A stretch of DNA of 64,000 nucleotides from G965276675 sp965276675. GTDB lineage: Bacteria > Acidobacteriota > Terriglobia > Terriglobales > Acidobacteriaceae. The DNA is taken from the NCBI GenBank assembly GCA_965276675.1, contig OZ255624.1, positions 4,402,001 through 4,466,000 of the forward strand, given 5' to 3'. Position numbers and translations under genes: made by a program. How positions within the stretch are numbered: position 1 is the first letter of the stretch; each line of letters opens with the position of its first letter. Of this stretch, positions 18,032-27,479 are shown piece after piece. The notes under the pieces are model-generated. The model was given only the letters and a program-made list of their open reading frames with translations. It was not told the DNA's origin and ran no database searches.

Positions 18032-18954
18032 TCTGGTCTGGCGTGATGCCCGCAATCACGACACCTTTCGACAGGGAGCTTGCTGTCGACCACACTTTTC
18101 TGGCGCAGCACGCCGCATGGTTGCTCGGCAACGGATGCACGGGCCTTGTGATGCTGGGTTCTCTGGGCGAAGGAGCAACGCTCGAAAGCGCAGAAAAAAT
18201 CGAGATCCTGAAGACGGCAGTGCGGGTTGCGGCGGGAAAAGTGCCTGTCGTTGCGGCAATATCTTCACTTTCCACGGCGAACGCCGTCCGGCTGGCAAAG
18301 GAGGCCGAGGGAGTGGGCTGCCAAGCGCTGATGGTCCTCCCGCCGTATGTATACACCTCCGACTGGCGCGAGATGAAGGAGCATGTCTCGGCGGTGATCG
18401 CGGCGACGGAGCTTTCCTGCATGCTGTACAACAACCCCGTTGCATACAAGACAGACTTCCTGCCCGCGGAGATCTCTGAACTGGCATCACAGCACGCGAA
18501 TCTTCATGCAGTGAAGGAGTCCAGCGCCGATGTTCGCCGCGTGTCGGCGATCCGGGAGGTGCTGGGCGATCGTCTGGACATCTTCATCGGCGTGGATGAC
18601 GTTCTGGTGGAAGGCGTGAACGCCGGCGCTAAGGGCTGGATTGCCGGTCTCGTCAACGCTTATCCGGCAGAGTCGGTCGAACTTTTCCAGCTGGCCCAGG
18701 CCGGCAAGCGTGAAGAAGCGTTTGAACTTTACCGCTGGTTTCTTCCTCTGCTGCGCATGGATACCGTCCCGAAGTTCGTACAGCTCATCAAATGGGTGCA
18801 GGAGCAGACTGGCGTTGGCTCCGCACGGGTTCGCGCACCGCGGCTGGAACTCGTTGGCAAGGAACTTGAGATAGCTCAGGCTACCTTCCAGAAGACGCTG
18901 GGTAGCAGGCCTAAGATCGACGAAAAGCCGTTCTCGAGCTTCAAGGGAGCGTAA
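18028..18954 (+). CDS. DapA-family lyase: probable pyrroline-4-hydroxy-2-carboxylate deaminase
   Basis: 308 residues, (beta/alpha)8 Schiff-base aldolase family. The catalytic Lys163 is in HAVKESSADVRR, Tyr134 in CMLYNNPVAYK, and the substrate-carboxylate loop is VMLGSLGEGATL. By order it is the third enzyme of the hydroxyproline route, converting pyrroline-4-hydroxy-2-carboxylate plus water to 2-oxoglutarate semialdehyde and ammonia. True dihydrodipicolinate synthase is less likely in this operon. Overlaps the previous gene by 4 nt. Confidence 0.87.
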   Translation: MIWSGVMPAITTPFDRELAVDHTFLAQHAAWLLGNGCTGLVMLGSLGEGATLESAEKIEILKTAVRVAAGKVPVVAAISSLSTANAVRLAKEAEGVGCQALMVLPPYVYTSDWREMKEHVSAVIAATELSCMLYNNPVAYKTDFLPAEISELASQHANLHAVKESSADVRRVSAIREVLGDRLDIFIGVDDVLVEGVNAGAKGWIAGLVNAYPAESVELFQLAQAGKREEAFELYRWFLPLLRMDTVPKFVQLIKWVQEQTGVGSARVRAPRLELVGKELEIAQATFQKTLGSRPKIDEKPFSSFKGA

Positions 18955-18956
18955 GC

Positions 18957-19193
18957 GTGATAACCACAGGGCAGACCATATCGTTTGACCTGCAAGGCAG
19001 ATCGCTAATCGCAGGCGAGGTCGCAACCTATGGAGAGGAGTCTTTCTGTGGGTATCACCCGGTGGACGGGCGCGCAATAATAGAACCTCTAAACACAATC
19101 AGAAGGCCCGACCATTTGGTTGCCGTACGATGGAAGAAGAGGACCGCAAGCACGACAGATGCGCCTACGATCGTGCTTTCGCTGAGCATATAG
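18957..19193 (+). pseudogene. 5' stub of an aldehyde dehydrogenase (2-oxoglutarate semialdehyde type)
   Basis: Two nt after the deaminase stop a GTG begins a frame whose first ~45 codons look like the N-terminus of a NADP-type aldehyde dehydrogenase: LQGRSLIAGEVATYGEESF then GYHPVDGRAIIEP. After this the similarity ends; the remaining ~30 codons (LNTIRRPDHLVAV ...) are unrelated, and there is no Rossmann fold, catalytic Glu or Cys. A full gene would be about 1.55 kb. The expected enzyme is the last step of hydroxyproline catabolism, so the operon has lost its 3' end by deletion. Confidence 0.65.
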
Positions 19194-19234
19194 ATCTGTT
19201 ATCCGGCTTTCAGCAGCTCGAAGCCAGGCGCAGT

Positions 19235-19825
19235 TCAAGATATCGAAGTCTTTTTTGCCTGTTGGCCAGAGAATGTCGCACGCTTGCGTCGTATCTGGAG
19301 CGAAATTAGAGACCCTATGATAATCAGCAGAAAACATCCCTCAACAAACACCTTTTCCCCATCGAGTATGTCGGCGTGCCCTGTCTTCAGCTGCGAATCC
19401 GTGAACACTCCGTGGATAAATAGCAAGAGGGCAGCCGGATACACGAGCCAGTGCATCCGCTTCCACCACTTTCGGCCGATCTGCAGCCTGTAGATAGAAG
19501 TAGCCACCACGATGAGCAATAGATTGAGGGCGATTGCCCCAAGCGTATTCTGCAACGGTTGCAACGGTGACCAAACCGGAACAAGAAGATCCACAATGCG
19601 AAAGTGAACTCGGCGAGCAAAGAGCAGAATTAGCGGATGAATCGCGGCCATGACGATGGTCGCGTAAGCGGTTATCCGGTGAAGATAGAAGATATTGATC
19701 CTGCGATGTGGCCAGTACTTCACAGGGCTGTATCGCGTCGCTATCAGTAGACCAATGCTCAGATTGATCGTTGCGAGGGCAACTGCGGCCAAGCCGGCAT
19801 AAGCACTAAGATCGATCAGATCCAT
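19235..19825 (-). CDS. Ferric-reductase-like transmembrane protein
   Basis: 196 residues with about five to six membrane helices. Four histidines form two pairs spaced as in FRD/MsrQ-type haem-b proteins: His49 and His63 (YLHRITAYATIVMAAIHP), His125 and His138 (MHWLVYPAALLLFIHG). No FAD or NAD domain follows, so it is the membrane haem part only. It would move electrons across the inner membrane; the partner is not visible nearby. Its 3' end faces the truncated aldehyde dehydrogenase, so the deletion that removed that gene may have ended close by. Confidence 0.75.
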   Translation of the reverse strand: MDLIDLSAYAGLAAVALATINLSIGLLIATRYSPVKYWPHRRINIFYLHRITAYATIVMAAIHPLILLFARRVHFRIVDLLVPVWSPLQPLQNTLGAIALNLLLIVVATSIYRLQIGRKWWKRMHWLVYPAALLLFIHGVFTDSQLKTGHADILDGEKVFVEGCFLLIIIGSLISLQIRRKRATFSGQQAKKTSIS

Positions 19826-19913
19826 AGCAGTTCATGTACCTTCACCGCGGTGACATAAGGCGCTGTCCGGATTGGAATGATAGCTACGTTGCGCCAGCGT
19901 TCTGGATACATAG

Positions 19914-19923
19914 TAGTATACAT
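19914..19923 (+). promoter_or_regulatory. Palindromic site before the amino-acid permease
   Basis: TAGTATACAT contains the perfect palindrome GTATAC and matches T-N-GT-NN-AC-N-W, the same half-site pattern as the candidate GntR operators. It lies 84 nt before the permease start. Weak, pattern only. Confidence 0.25.
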
Positions 19924-20006
19924 TAACCAGATATTAAAGTCTGCAGTCGCGACAAAAAGATCTTCTTGCTTGCAGAAGGCCCACTCTTATAAACCCAAAT
20001 GAGCCC

Positions 20007-21512
20007 ATGAATTCTTCACCTGAATCAGCTGGCAAGGAGTCAATAGACGGACAGAGCCAGTCGCAAGCCGAGCGCAAGCCAAAGAGAGAGCTAGGCTTTT
20101 TTGACTCCACAATGATTGTGATTGGGGTCATGATCGGCTCCGGCATCTTTATCGTGCCCGCCGATATGGCACGAACCATCGGCAGTCCGGGATGGTTTAT
20201 GGTTGCTTGGGTTTTTGCAGGGATCCTGACAATCACTGCCTCGCTCTCCTATGGCGAACTCGCATCGATGCTGCCTGGTGCAGGCGGAACGTACCTTTAC
20301 CTGCGCGAGGCCTATTCGCCCTTATGGGGCTTTCTGTATGGATGGACTCTCTTTACTGTCATTCAGACCGGCACGATCGCAGCAGTGGCTGTGGCTTTCG
20401 CACGCTTCCTTGGAGTTGTAGTGCCAGGCATCTCTGAATCGAACTACATCCTGTCGCCAGTACATATATCAGCGCACTATGCGCTCACGCTTTCGACAGC
20501 CCAACTGGTGGCTTTGCTGGTCATTCTGTTCCTTACAGCCACCAATGTGCTCGGCGTGAAGTACGGCAAAATTGTGCAAAACCTGTTTACGGTGGTCAAG
20601 ATCGGAGCTCTCTTTGCTCTGATTCTCCTCGGATTGACGCTTGGCTGGAATGCTTCTGCAGTGCATGCAAACTTCTCAGCATTCTGGCGGCGGCCAGCTT
20701 CATCGACAGCCCATTTGGGCATTTCTGTCACATCCATCCTCAGCGTGTTGGTGGTCGTGTGCATCTCGCAGTCAGGGTCACTTTTTGCAGCAGATTCATG
20801 GCACGATGTCACCTTTGTCGCAGAAGAAGTAAAGTATCCCCGGCACACCCTTCCCCGCGCCTTGGCCTTTGGGAGCATCATCGTCATCCTTCTCTATCTG
20901 GCCGCCAACCTGACCTATATGGTTGTGCTTCCCCTCTCTGATATTCAGCATGCTCCGCATGACCGGGTCGCCACTGCGATGCTTCAGAGAATCTTTCCCG
21001 CCTGGGGAGGAAAGGCAATGGCAGCCGCGATAATGATATCGACATTCGGCTGCATTAACAGCCTTGTGCTCTCTGGCCCCCGTGCTTATTACGCAATGGC
21101 TCGGGACAAGCTTTTTATTCCTGCGGCAGGTAAGTTAAATCGCGCACGGGTACCAGGATGGTCGCTTGCCATGCAGGCAGTGTGGGCTGGAGCTCTGGTG
21201 CTACTCACCACCTACTCGCCTACTACTGGTTACGGTAACCTCTACAGCGATTTGCTTGACTACGTTATATCCGCTGCGCTAATTTTTTACATCCTCACCA
21301 TTGCGGCAGTCGCGGTGCTGCGCCACAAGAGACCCGGTGCGGAACGTCCTTATCTGACGCCAGGTTACCCGCTAATTCCCGCGATTTATGTATTAGGAGC
21401 GAGTGCAATCGTACTGTGTTTATTTTTATCTCGCCCGGAAACAACGTGGCCGGGTTTGGCGTTGGTGGTGTGCGGCGTGCCTGTTTATTGGATTATTCGC
21501 CGCAAAGCTTAG
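20007..21512 (+). CDS. APC-superfamily amino-acid permease
   Basis: 501 residues with a cytoplasmic N-terminus (to about residue 27) and 12 predicted helices. The helix-1 signature MIVIGVMIGSGIFIVPADMA, with the unwound GSGIF, and ASLSYGELASMLPGAGGTYLYLREAY are typical of the LAT/APC branch. It transports amino acids, probably with proton or exchange coupling; substrate unknown. It is a monocistronic gene between a haem membrane protein and a DUF885 gene. The neighbouring peptidases and proline/hydroxyproline enzymes make imino or small amino acids plausible cargo (inference). Confidence 0.9.
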   Translation: MNSSPESAGKESIDGQSQSQAERKPKRELGFFDSTMIVIGVMIGSGIFIVPADMARTIGSPGWFMVAWVFAGILTITASLSYGELASMLPGAGGTYLYLREAYSPLWGFLYGWTLFTVIQTGTIAAVAVAFARFLGVVVPGISESNYILSPVHISAHYALTLSTAQLVALLVILFLTATNVLGVKYGKIVQNLFTVVKIGALFALILLGLTLGWNASAVHANFSAFWRRPASSTAHLGISVTSILSVLVVVCISQSGSLFAADSWHDVTFVAEEVKYPRHTLPRALAFGSIIVILLYLAANLTYMVVLPLSDIQHAPHDRVATAMLQRIFPAWGGKAMAAAIMISTFGCINSLVLSGPRAYYAMARDKLFIPAAGKLNRARVPGWSLAMQAVWAGALVLLTTYSPTTGYGNLYSDLLDYVISAALIFYILTIAAVAVLRHKRPGAERPYLTPGYPLIPAIYVLGASAIVLCLFLSRPETTWPGLALVVCGVPVYWIIRRKA

Positions 21513-21765
21513 CTGGTTAAGATGGCGCGGGGCATTTCTCGCCGTAGAGCGTGCGGAGGGTACCCAAAGGGTTATGTTTTGATGGCGGCATCGGAAAGCT
21601 TAACAGCAGACGAGTGCCGAAAAAGCGGGAAATTGCCTGACCGTGACCCTGGGTGGAGCAGCCGTTGCTGGTGGCAGGACACCCGGCAAGCTTCCCCGGC
21701 CGTCACAATAGCCACGACCTCGTGGCTCCAGTCTGGAGCCCAAACACAGCTATACGAAATCTATC

Positions 21766-23667
21766 TCATGTTGCTGTAACATCTCCGTAAAATTTCCATT
21801 GTGTATGGAAGTCTCGAGTAAGAGTCTGATGCGTGAGGCTGGCACGGATCATCTCGATAGGAATATTGTTCTCTCTCAGCACTGCGTCGTGGAATTGACG
21901 ATTGGTTAATTTACCGGAAGCCACCAGTTCACGATGCAGTGCGTAGATCTGCATGCCACCCAGGAGATAACCTGCCTGATACAACGGCGAATAAGCTCCG
22001 CCAAACGACCGTCGCACTTCGCCGGTTGCCGCCGCCCGGTCCCAGCCAACACGGCTCACCAGGAAATCGATGCATTGCTCGGGTAGCCAGTTACCGAGAT
22101 GGAAATTAATAGAAAAAATAATTCGCGCACAACGATGCATTCTCCATTCAAGCGCACCGACACGTTCCTCAGGCGTGCGGTCAAATCCCATGTCAAAGAG
22201 AAGCATCTCCCAATAGAGAGCCCAGCCCTCGGTGAAGAAAGCCGTCCGAAATATGCTGCGATACGTTCGATATCTTTGCGCCATAAATCCTTGCAGCTCA
22301 TGTCCGGGAATCATTTCATGAAAGGCTACTGCACGGGACATCGCTATGTTGTTTGCACGCATCGATGAGATGCGCTGGTCATAGGTCATAGTGTCGGTAG
22401 GATACGAGATCTGCAGGATCTCGCCGCCCAGAAAGAATGGAGAGACTAACTGCTGCGCCGGCGGAATCATGCGCATGCCCCAGGTCTCTGCCGCCATTGG
22501 CGGAACAGTGACCAATTCATGATCTTCGACGAACTTTTCACCCTCCCGCACCAACTTGATGCCAAGCTCGGGCTGTTTACCTGGCTCTACATATGTATTC
22601 TTTACTTTCTCGAGAGCTTTTTTCCAGTCGTCGCCAAAGCCCATATCACGCGAGGCGCGCAGCATCTCCTTATCACACCAGGCGAATTCTTTATTAGCGA
22701 TGGAGATCAGCTCCTCTGGAGTGTATGGAATCATGGAGTAATTCAGCTCAGTAATGAGCGCGTCGCGGCCTATCGCATGACCGATAATGTCATTGCTATC
22801 ACCGGGCCGGGCAACGGCTATGGACTCAGCATATGCATTTCTTACCCCAGCATCAGGAAGCGTTTGGCTTTCGCCCTGCGGTCGCAACCCCAATACACGC
22901 TCTTGCAGGAAATTCTGATATTTCTCCAATGCAGCATCCGCATCTTTGTATGGTCCCGCTGCCCACCAGGTAAACATTGGATTGTAGCCGTCATAAAATT
23001 CGAACCAAGTATGCAGAGCTTGACGTAGTGCACGAATGTTTTGCACAGCACGGTTGACCGCTTCCCGGCTATGTCCCGTGCTGCCTGCATCACCGTTGTG
23101 AAGCTGACCTTCGATTTGCTTCTCGGCATCCCTAGCGACTGTCGCAATATCTGCTAGTTTCTTCGCCGAAAACTCTGGCTGGACAGGCTTCCTTTCTAGT
23201 CGTGACTCTTCGAGTTCAATCACCGTCATCGCAAATGGCGTATAGGGATCAACCTCCTTCTGGAAAACAGTGTCGAGATCAAGTTGACGCAATTCATGGG
23301 CAAGATAAAGATTTAGCAAAATGTGGTCGATGCGCCCATCTTGACCCAACGCGTTGTAGTCCAGCCTGAGAAGGCGTTCTTGCCATTCTGTATAGAACGT
23401 CCGAAAGCGCTTCTTCGTTCTCGGCGAAGAAGAGATATAGTAATAACGCTTGAGTAGCTTACTATCTGCGTCAAACCGTTCAATATACGGTCGCAGCTCG
23501 CTTTGAGAGACATCGATATCTGCATCCATACCCGCTAATTTTGGATATAGTTCTTTGGATCCCGGCGCTGAACTAAGAGCCCGCGCTTGCTCACCCACGC
23601 ATGCAGTGGCAATACTCATCGCGGCGGACTGAATGCTATGGAAAAGGAAAGTGCGGCGTGTCGTCAT
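21766..23667 (-). CDS. DUF885-family protein, probable exported metallopeptidase-like enzyme
   Basis: 633 residues. The N-terminus MTTRRTFLFHSIQSAAMS has a twin-arginine-like start. The family motif HExxPGH is present as AFHEMIPGHELQGFMAQRYR, with a second conserved Glu region FFTEGWALYWEMLLFDMGF, and the C-terminal GYLLGGMQIYALHREL. DUF885 proteins resemble zinc carboxypeptidases and are often lipoproteins or exported proteins of soil bacteria; the activity is inferred from the HExxPGH site. The upstream 253-bp gap (21513-21765) to the convergent permease shows nothing distinct. Confidence 0.88.
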   Translation of the reverse strand: MTTRRTFLFHSIQSAAMSIATACVGEQARALSSAPGSKELYPKLAGMDADIDVSQSELRPYIERFDADSKLLKRYYYISSSPRTKKRFRTFYTEWQERLLRLDYNALGQDGRIDHILLNLYLAHELRQLDLDTVFQKEVDPYTPFAMTVIELEESRLERKPVQPEFSAKKLADIATVARDAEKQIEGQLHNGDAGSTGHSREAVNRAVQNIRALRQALHTWFEFYDGYNPMFTWWAAGPYKDADAALEKYQNFLQERVLGLRPQGESQTLPDAGVRNAYAESIAVARPGDSNDIIGHAIGRDALITELNYSMIPYTPEELISIANKEFAWCDKEMLRASRDMGFGDDWKKALEKVKNTYVEPGKQPELGIKLVREGEKFVEDHELVTVPPMAAETWGMRMIPPAQQLVSPFFLGGEILQISYPTDTMTYDQRISSMRANNIAMSRAVAFHEMIPGHELQGFMAQRYRTYRSIFRTAFFTEGWALYWEMLLFDMGFDRTPEERVGALEWRMHRCARIIFSINFHLGNWLPEQCIDFLVSRVGWDRAAATGEVRRSFGGAYSPLYQAGYLLGGMQIYALHRELVASGKLTNRQFHDAVLRENNIPIEMIRASLTHQTLTRDFHTQWKFYGDVTAT

Positions 23668-23802
23668 CTGTTCCTTTAACTTGCTTAGCCATTAAGCAGT
23701 ACACTGATCCTAGGTTCCACCTGTTAACTGAATGCGCTGCCTGTGGCAGCACCTTGTATACCAACTCATGCAGTAAAAGAGACGAATATAGCCGTACCTG
23801 AT

Positions 23803-26800
23803 CTAAAAGATAAATTTTGCGACCAGCTGCATCGTCCTGGCGTTGTTTGGAAATGCTAACTTCGGGTTGTTGAACGCCGGGTTGCTGACTGTAACAAACT
23901 TAACCTCCGCGGAAGTAAACGTACTAATTGAGTTCACCGTGTTGATGCTGCCTGCGATGTACTGAGAATGATTGAAGACGTTGAACGCTTGCGCTTGGAA
24001 CTCAAATGCCTTGTGTTCCCAAACATTGATACGTTTCACCGCTGTCAGATCCCAGTTGTTAATGTGTGGCAAGGGCGCTGTGTTTCTGGAGGTTGTAGCG
24101 AGCGCGCCTAGGCCAGCCTCGATGTATTGAGCATTGGGATGAGTCACCAAATATGCGACGGTTTGACCTTGGCTGTTTTTCAAAGCAGTAACGCCCGATC
24201 CAGTACCGGGAATTCCCTTAGGATTCAAGATGGTGCGATCAGGAGCCGAGTCCCCATTCAGGTTCGAGTCAACACCACTTTGTGGCGTATAGTAGACCGA
24301 CGATTGGAATGTGTAGAGGGGCGCGATTTCCCAGTTCCCAATCAGGTTCTTTTCAAACCAGTTGGACGATGCTTTGTAAAAAGGTAAATCGTAGATAAGC
24401 TCGGCAGTTACCCTGTGGCGATGATCCAGGGACGACGTGCCATAGTCTGCAGCTATGTTCTGTGTGTTCTGGGGGCGGCGCGGCGTGAGGGTCGTGGAAC
24501 TGACATCGGCAGTTGAATTGTCGAGCGTGTGGCTCCATGTCCAGGCAATCTGGAACTGGAGTCCACTGTCAAAGCTGCGGTTTAGCTGCGTTTGTAAACC
24601 ATTGTAGTCCGATTGGCCATAGGGCTGGAGCACCGTCAAGCTTTGCGTGAAGCCAGCTGTGTAGTATGCAGGCACAAAGCTACTTGTCGGTTGTCGAAGC
24701 TGAGCCAATGTTATAGGTAACTCATCTAATTCACCCTGAAACGGTGCTGTGAAATAGGTCGGTAACTGTGAAGTAGTCGTAACTGGAGCAATACGGTTCT
24801 GTAGTATCTGCGCAGTCTGATGGATCCCACGCGTCCCAACGTAACGTACCTCTGCGGTGTACTTCTTGGTGAAGACATGCTGGACGCCAAGACTCCAGTT
24901 TTCCGAGTATGGCAACGTTTGGTTAGGAATGTAGAACCCTGTAGCCTGGCGCTGCTGCAGAACAGTCGCGAAGTGCTGCAATCCAGGACCTGTGTTGCCA
25001 GGAAAGCCTCCGTTGGCGAGAAAGGCTGTTGGATTATACGGACAGATAGAGTTCGGCTCAGCCTTATCATCACAGAGCGCTGCAAACTGAGGAGGCCGGT
25101 ACGATCTCCCTAAATTGTCGTATAACACATCGTAGGCAATTCCAAATCCACCTCGGATGGACGTATCGCCTGATCTTCCGGGGGAGTATGCAAAGCCGAT
25201 GCGTGGTGCGAAATTCTTATACTGCGGCTGCGGGGCAGTAAAGGAGATAAGTCCCGGCACGCTTGCTGCAATGTTAAGGCTCTGTTGACGCTCACTAGCG
25301 GGCACAGAGGTAAATTCATAACGCAATCCGGCATTCACTGTGAGGTTTGGCGTAATGCGCCAGTCATCATTCGCATATCCATAGAAGGCGCTCTGGTCTC
25401 CGTAATAGGTATTATTTCCGCTCGACCGCTGTCCAAGATAGTCTGGCGCCACGTCTTGAAGATATAGATTGAGCGTGCTCCACTCATAATCACCGAGTAA
25501 GCGATTAGGATCATCGAGGGGCGCGATATACTTCCGCGCTTCACCACCAAACGTGAAAGTTTGCTCACCCTTGACCCATGTCAGATTGTCTAACGCCTGA
25601 TAAGTATTCTGGACGTTTGAACTGGGTGCGGCAAAGTCGGGCCCGATCTGTGCGCCCAGGTCATTGATGTCCAGATTCGGAAATGCATTTGCAGTAGGCA
25701 GAGAGACGTTAGGAACCGGATTCCTGTTGGCCGAACGGTTATAACCCAAGCGAAACTCATTCGTCACCATTGGAGTAAATGTATGATATTCGCTTGCAGT
25801 AAACACGTGTTGCCGTGTTGCCGTTCCATCCCAGAAAACAGGATTAAGTGCAGAAGTGTCTTGAGAGACTATCCTGGCATAGATATAGCGTAGACGAAGC
25901 TGGTCTTTTGCCGAAAAATTTAGGTCCACGCTGTTTACAGTTGTGTACGTATTGGTGAATTGGGGTCCAGTGTAGTTTACCTGCCCCTGAGGATAGGTTA
26001 CTCCGGCAGCAGTTCCCGTCGCGGCGCATGTTGGCCCGGGCCCACCCGGGCCAACATACTTCTGCAATAATCCCAGGTTGAGCGTTGAAACACCTGGCTG
26101 GGCCGCCAGGAGACTGTATCCCGCCGTTGTAGGAGCACAACTCGACGCACTTTTCGTCTGCCCCACTGGATCGTATTGGTGGGCCGTGAAGAAGAATATT
26201 TTGTCCTTCACAGCAAAGCCGCCGAGTTGTCCTCCGAAGCGGTTGTTATCGTAGCGAGGGTTCTCCTTGAGCCCGGCACGGGCGTTTGCGGCATCGATGG
26301 CATTGAGATTGCGGTTTTGAAAGTACTCATATGCCCGGCCATGGTACTTATTTGTGCCGCTAACGATGACAGTATTGAACTGGCCCCCCGATGAGTGGCC
26401 AAACTCTGGAGAGAATTGGTTTTGAATGACGGTGAAGTTTTCCACCGCATCGTTGGGGACATTAACAACAGGCCCGGGTACTGATTTGTTATTGTTATCA
26501 ACGCCTTCTATGGTGAAGTTGTTAGTGGTAGGGCGTTGGCCGGAAAGCGAAGGGCCTGTGCCCTCTCCAACTCCACCGCTCGACGCCGCGCCAGCATTCA
26601 ACAACGAGAGATTTACGACGCCAAGTCCCTGCGAGGCTGTTGGCAGATCTTGTGTTTGCTGGCCTTCGAACGTCGTCTGGATTTGCGCTGTCGTAGTATC
26701 GAGCGTAGTGGCTGCGCTATTCACTTCGACTGTGGCTGCCTGTGCTCCAGCAGCACTGGCAACATTGGCCGTTGCAGTCTTATTAAGTTGCACCTCGACG

Positions 26801-27108
26801 TCCTTATACCCACCCGTTAAACCCTTACCAGACGCCTGAATGCTGTAATGGCCGACTTGCAAATTCGTGAATCTATATTCGCCGGCCGAGTTGGTAGTTG
26901 ATGAAGTTTTGACGCCCGTAGCGATATTGGTGGCTTCGATTGTTATACCTGGCACGACTGCCCCGGACGAATCAGTAACAACTCCAACGAGATTGCCGCT
27001 GATTGCTTGTGACTCTAAACGAGTTGGCCCAATGAGGATGACGATGAGAACCGGGAAGGCAAGAACTGCTTCCAAGGTTAGCTTGATAAGAAACCTACTT
27101 TTACACAT
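23803..27108 (-). CDS. Oar-like TonB-dependent receptor 1
   Basis: 1,101 residues. Signal segment (LTLEAVLAFPVLIVILIGPT), then a carboxypeptidase-regulatory-like beta domain (about 35-120: GNLVGVVTDSSGAVVPGITIEA, GEYRFTNLQVGHYSI), plug region (SLSGQRPTTNNFTIEGVDNN) and a long outer-membrane barrel ending in a terminal aromatic (MQLVAKFIF). The start has AGGGG 7 nt upstream. Such receptors are abundant in Acidobacteriota and are thought to import large peptides or glycans with TonB-ExbBD energy. Directly downstream of no other gene; upstream lies an IS relic. Confidence 0.92.
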   Translation of the reverse strand: MCKSRFLIKLTLEAVLAFPVLIVILIGPTRLESQAISGNLVGVVTDSSGAVVPGITIEATNIATGVKTSSTTNSAGEYRFTNLQVGHYSIQASGKGLTGGYKDVEVQLNKTATANVASAAGAQAATVEVNSAATTLDTTTAQIQTTFEGQQTQDLPTASQGLGVVNLSLLNAGAASSGGVGEGTGPSLSGQRPTTNNFTIEGVDNNNKSVPGPVVNVPNDAVENFTVIQNQFSPEFGHSSGGQFNTVIVSGTNKYHGRAYEYFQNRNLNAIDAANARAGLKENPRYDNNRFGGQLGGFAVKDKIFFFTAHQYDPVGQTKSASSCAPTTAGYSLLAAQPGVSTLNLGLLQKYVGPGGPGPTCAATGTAAGVTYPQGQVNYTGPQFTNTYTTVNSVDLNFSAKDQLRLRYIYARIVSQDTSALNPVFWDGTATRQHVFTASEYHTFTPMVTNEFRLGYNRSANRNPVPNVSLPTANAFPNLDINDLGAQIGPDFAAPSSNVQNTYQALDNLTWVKGEQTFTFGGEARKYIAPLDDPNRLLGDYEWSTLNLYLQDVAPDYLGQRSSGNNTYYGDQSAFYGYANDDWRITPNLTVNAGLRYEFTSVPASERQQSLNIAASVPGLISFTAPQPQYKNFAPRIGFAYSPGRSGDTSIRGGFGIAYDVLYDNLGRSYRPPQFAALCDDKAEPNSICPYNPTAFLANGGFPGNTGPGLQHFATVLQQRQATGFYIPNQTLPYSENWSLGVQHVFTKKYTAEVRYVGTRGIHQTAQILQNRIAPVTTTSQLPTYFTAPFQGELDELPITLAQLRQPTSSFVPAYYTAGFTQSLTVLQPYGQSDYNGLQTQLNRSFDSGLQFQIAWTWSHTLDNSTADVSSTTLTPRRPQNTQNIAADYGTSSLDHRHRVTAELIYDLPFYKASSNWFEKNLIGNWEIAPLYTFQSSVYYTPQSGVDSNLNGDSAPDRTILNPKGIPGTGSGVTALKNSQGQTVAYLVTHPNAQYIEAGLGALATTSRNTAPLPHINNWDLTAVKRINVWEHKAFEFQAQAFNVFNHSQYIAGSINTVNSISTFTSAEVKFVTVSNPAFNNPKLAFPNNARTMQLVAKFIF

Positions 27109-27219
27109 TCTGAGCCCCTTATAGATCGCTAAGTACCAATTCCGACTACGTCTATCTCGATTCTTAGGAAACGGTTGCTCACCGAGTACGATTCTCGCAG
27201 CCAGCTTGAGCGCTGCCTA

Positions 27220-27479
27220 CTAGCCTAAGCTGTGTTGTGCAACCATCGCCTTCTGGTTAGGATTCAGGTCAACCACCAGCCCTTCAATCGCGAGCTTTCG
27301 TTTTGCAGGGAACGCAGCCGCTGCGTCTCGCTCACTTCCAGGCCGCCGCACTCGCCTTCTCATAGATCGTGCGCTCCGAAATGCCGCTATCTGCGCGTCA
27401 CGTCCTTTGCCTTGCGACCGACCTCTCGCCTGCTTCAGCGGTGCCACGATATTTGCTCCGCTGTGCTTCTCCTGCTCAT
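27220..27479 (-). mobile_element. IS3-family OrfA (transposase N-terminal) relic
   Basis: Read on the minus strand across three frames, the pieces line up with the IS3/IS407-type OrfA: MSRRSTAEQI from ATG 27479, IVAPLKQA in a second frame, GISERTIYEKA, GLEVSETQRLRSLQNESSRL in another frame, then GLVVDLNPNQKAMVAQ. Each piece is in family order but frameshifted against the next, so the gene is dead. No OrfB and no clear terminal repeats were found. It marks an old insertion between the TonB receptor and the BNR-protein gene. Confidence 0.7.

Noticed and set aside
19130..19309. 59-residue plus-strand frame (MEEEDRKHDRCAYDRAFAEH ...)
   Set aside because: Helical-looking but lacks a ribosome site and overlaps the 3' end of the minus-strand haem protein.
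21522..21779. 85-codon frame between permease and DUF885 gene
   Set aside because: Starts without a ribosome site, overlaps the DUF885 stop and shows no family pattern.
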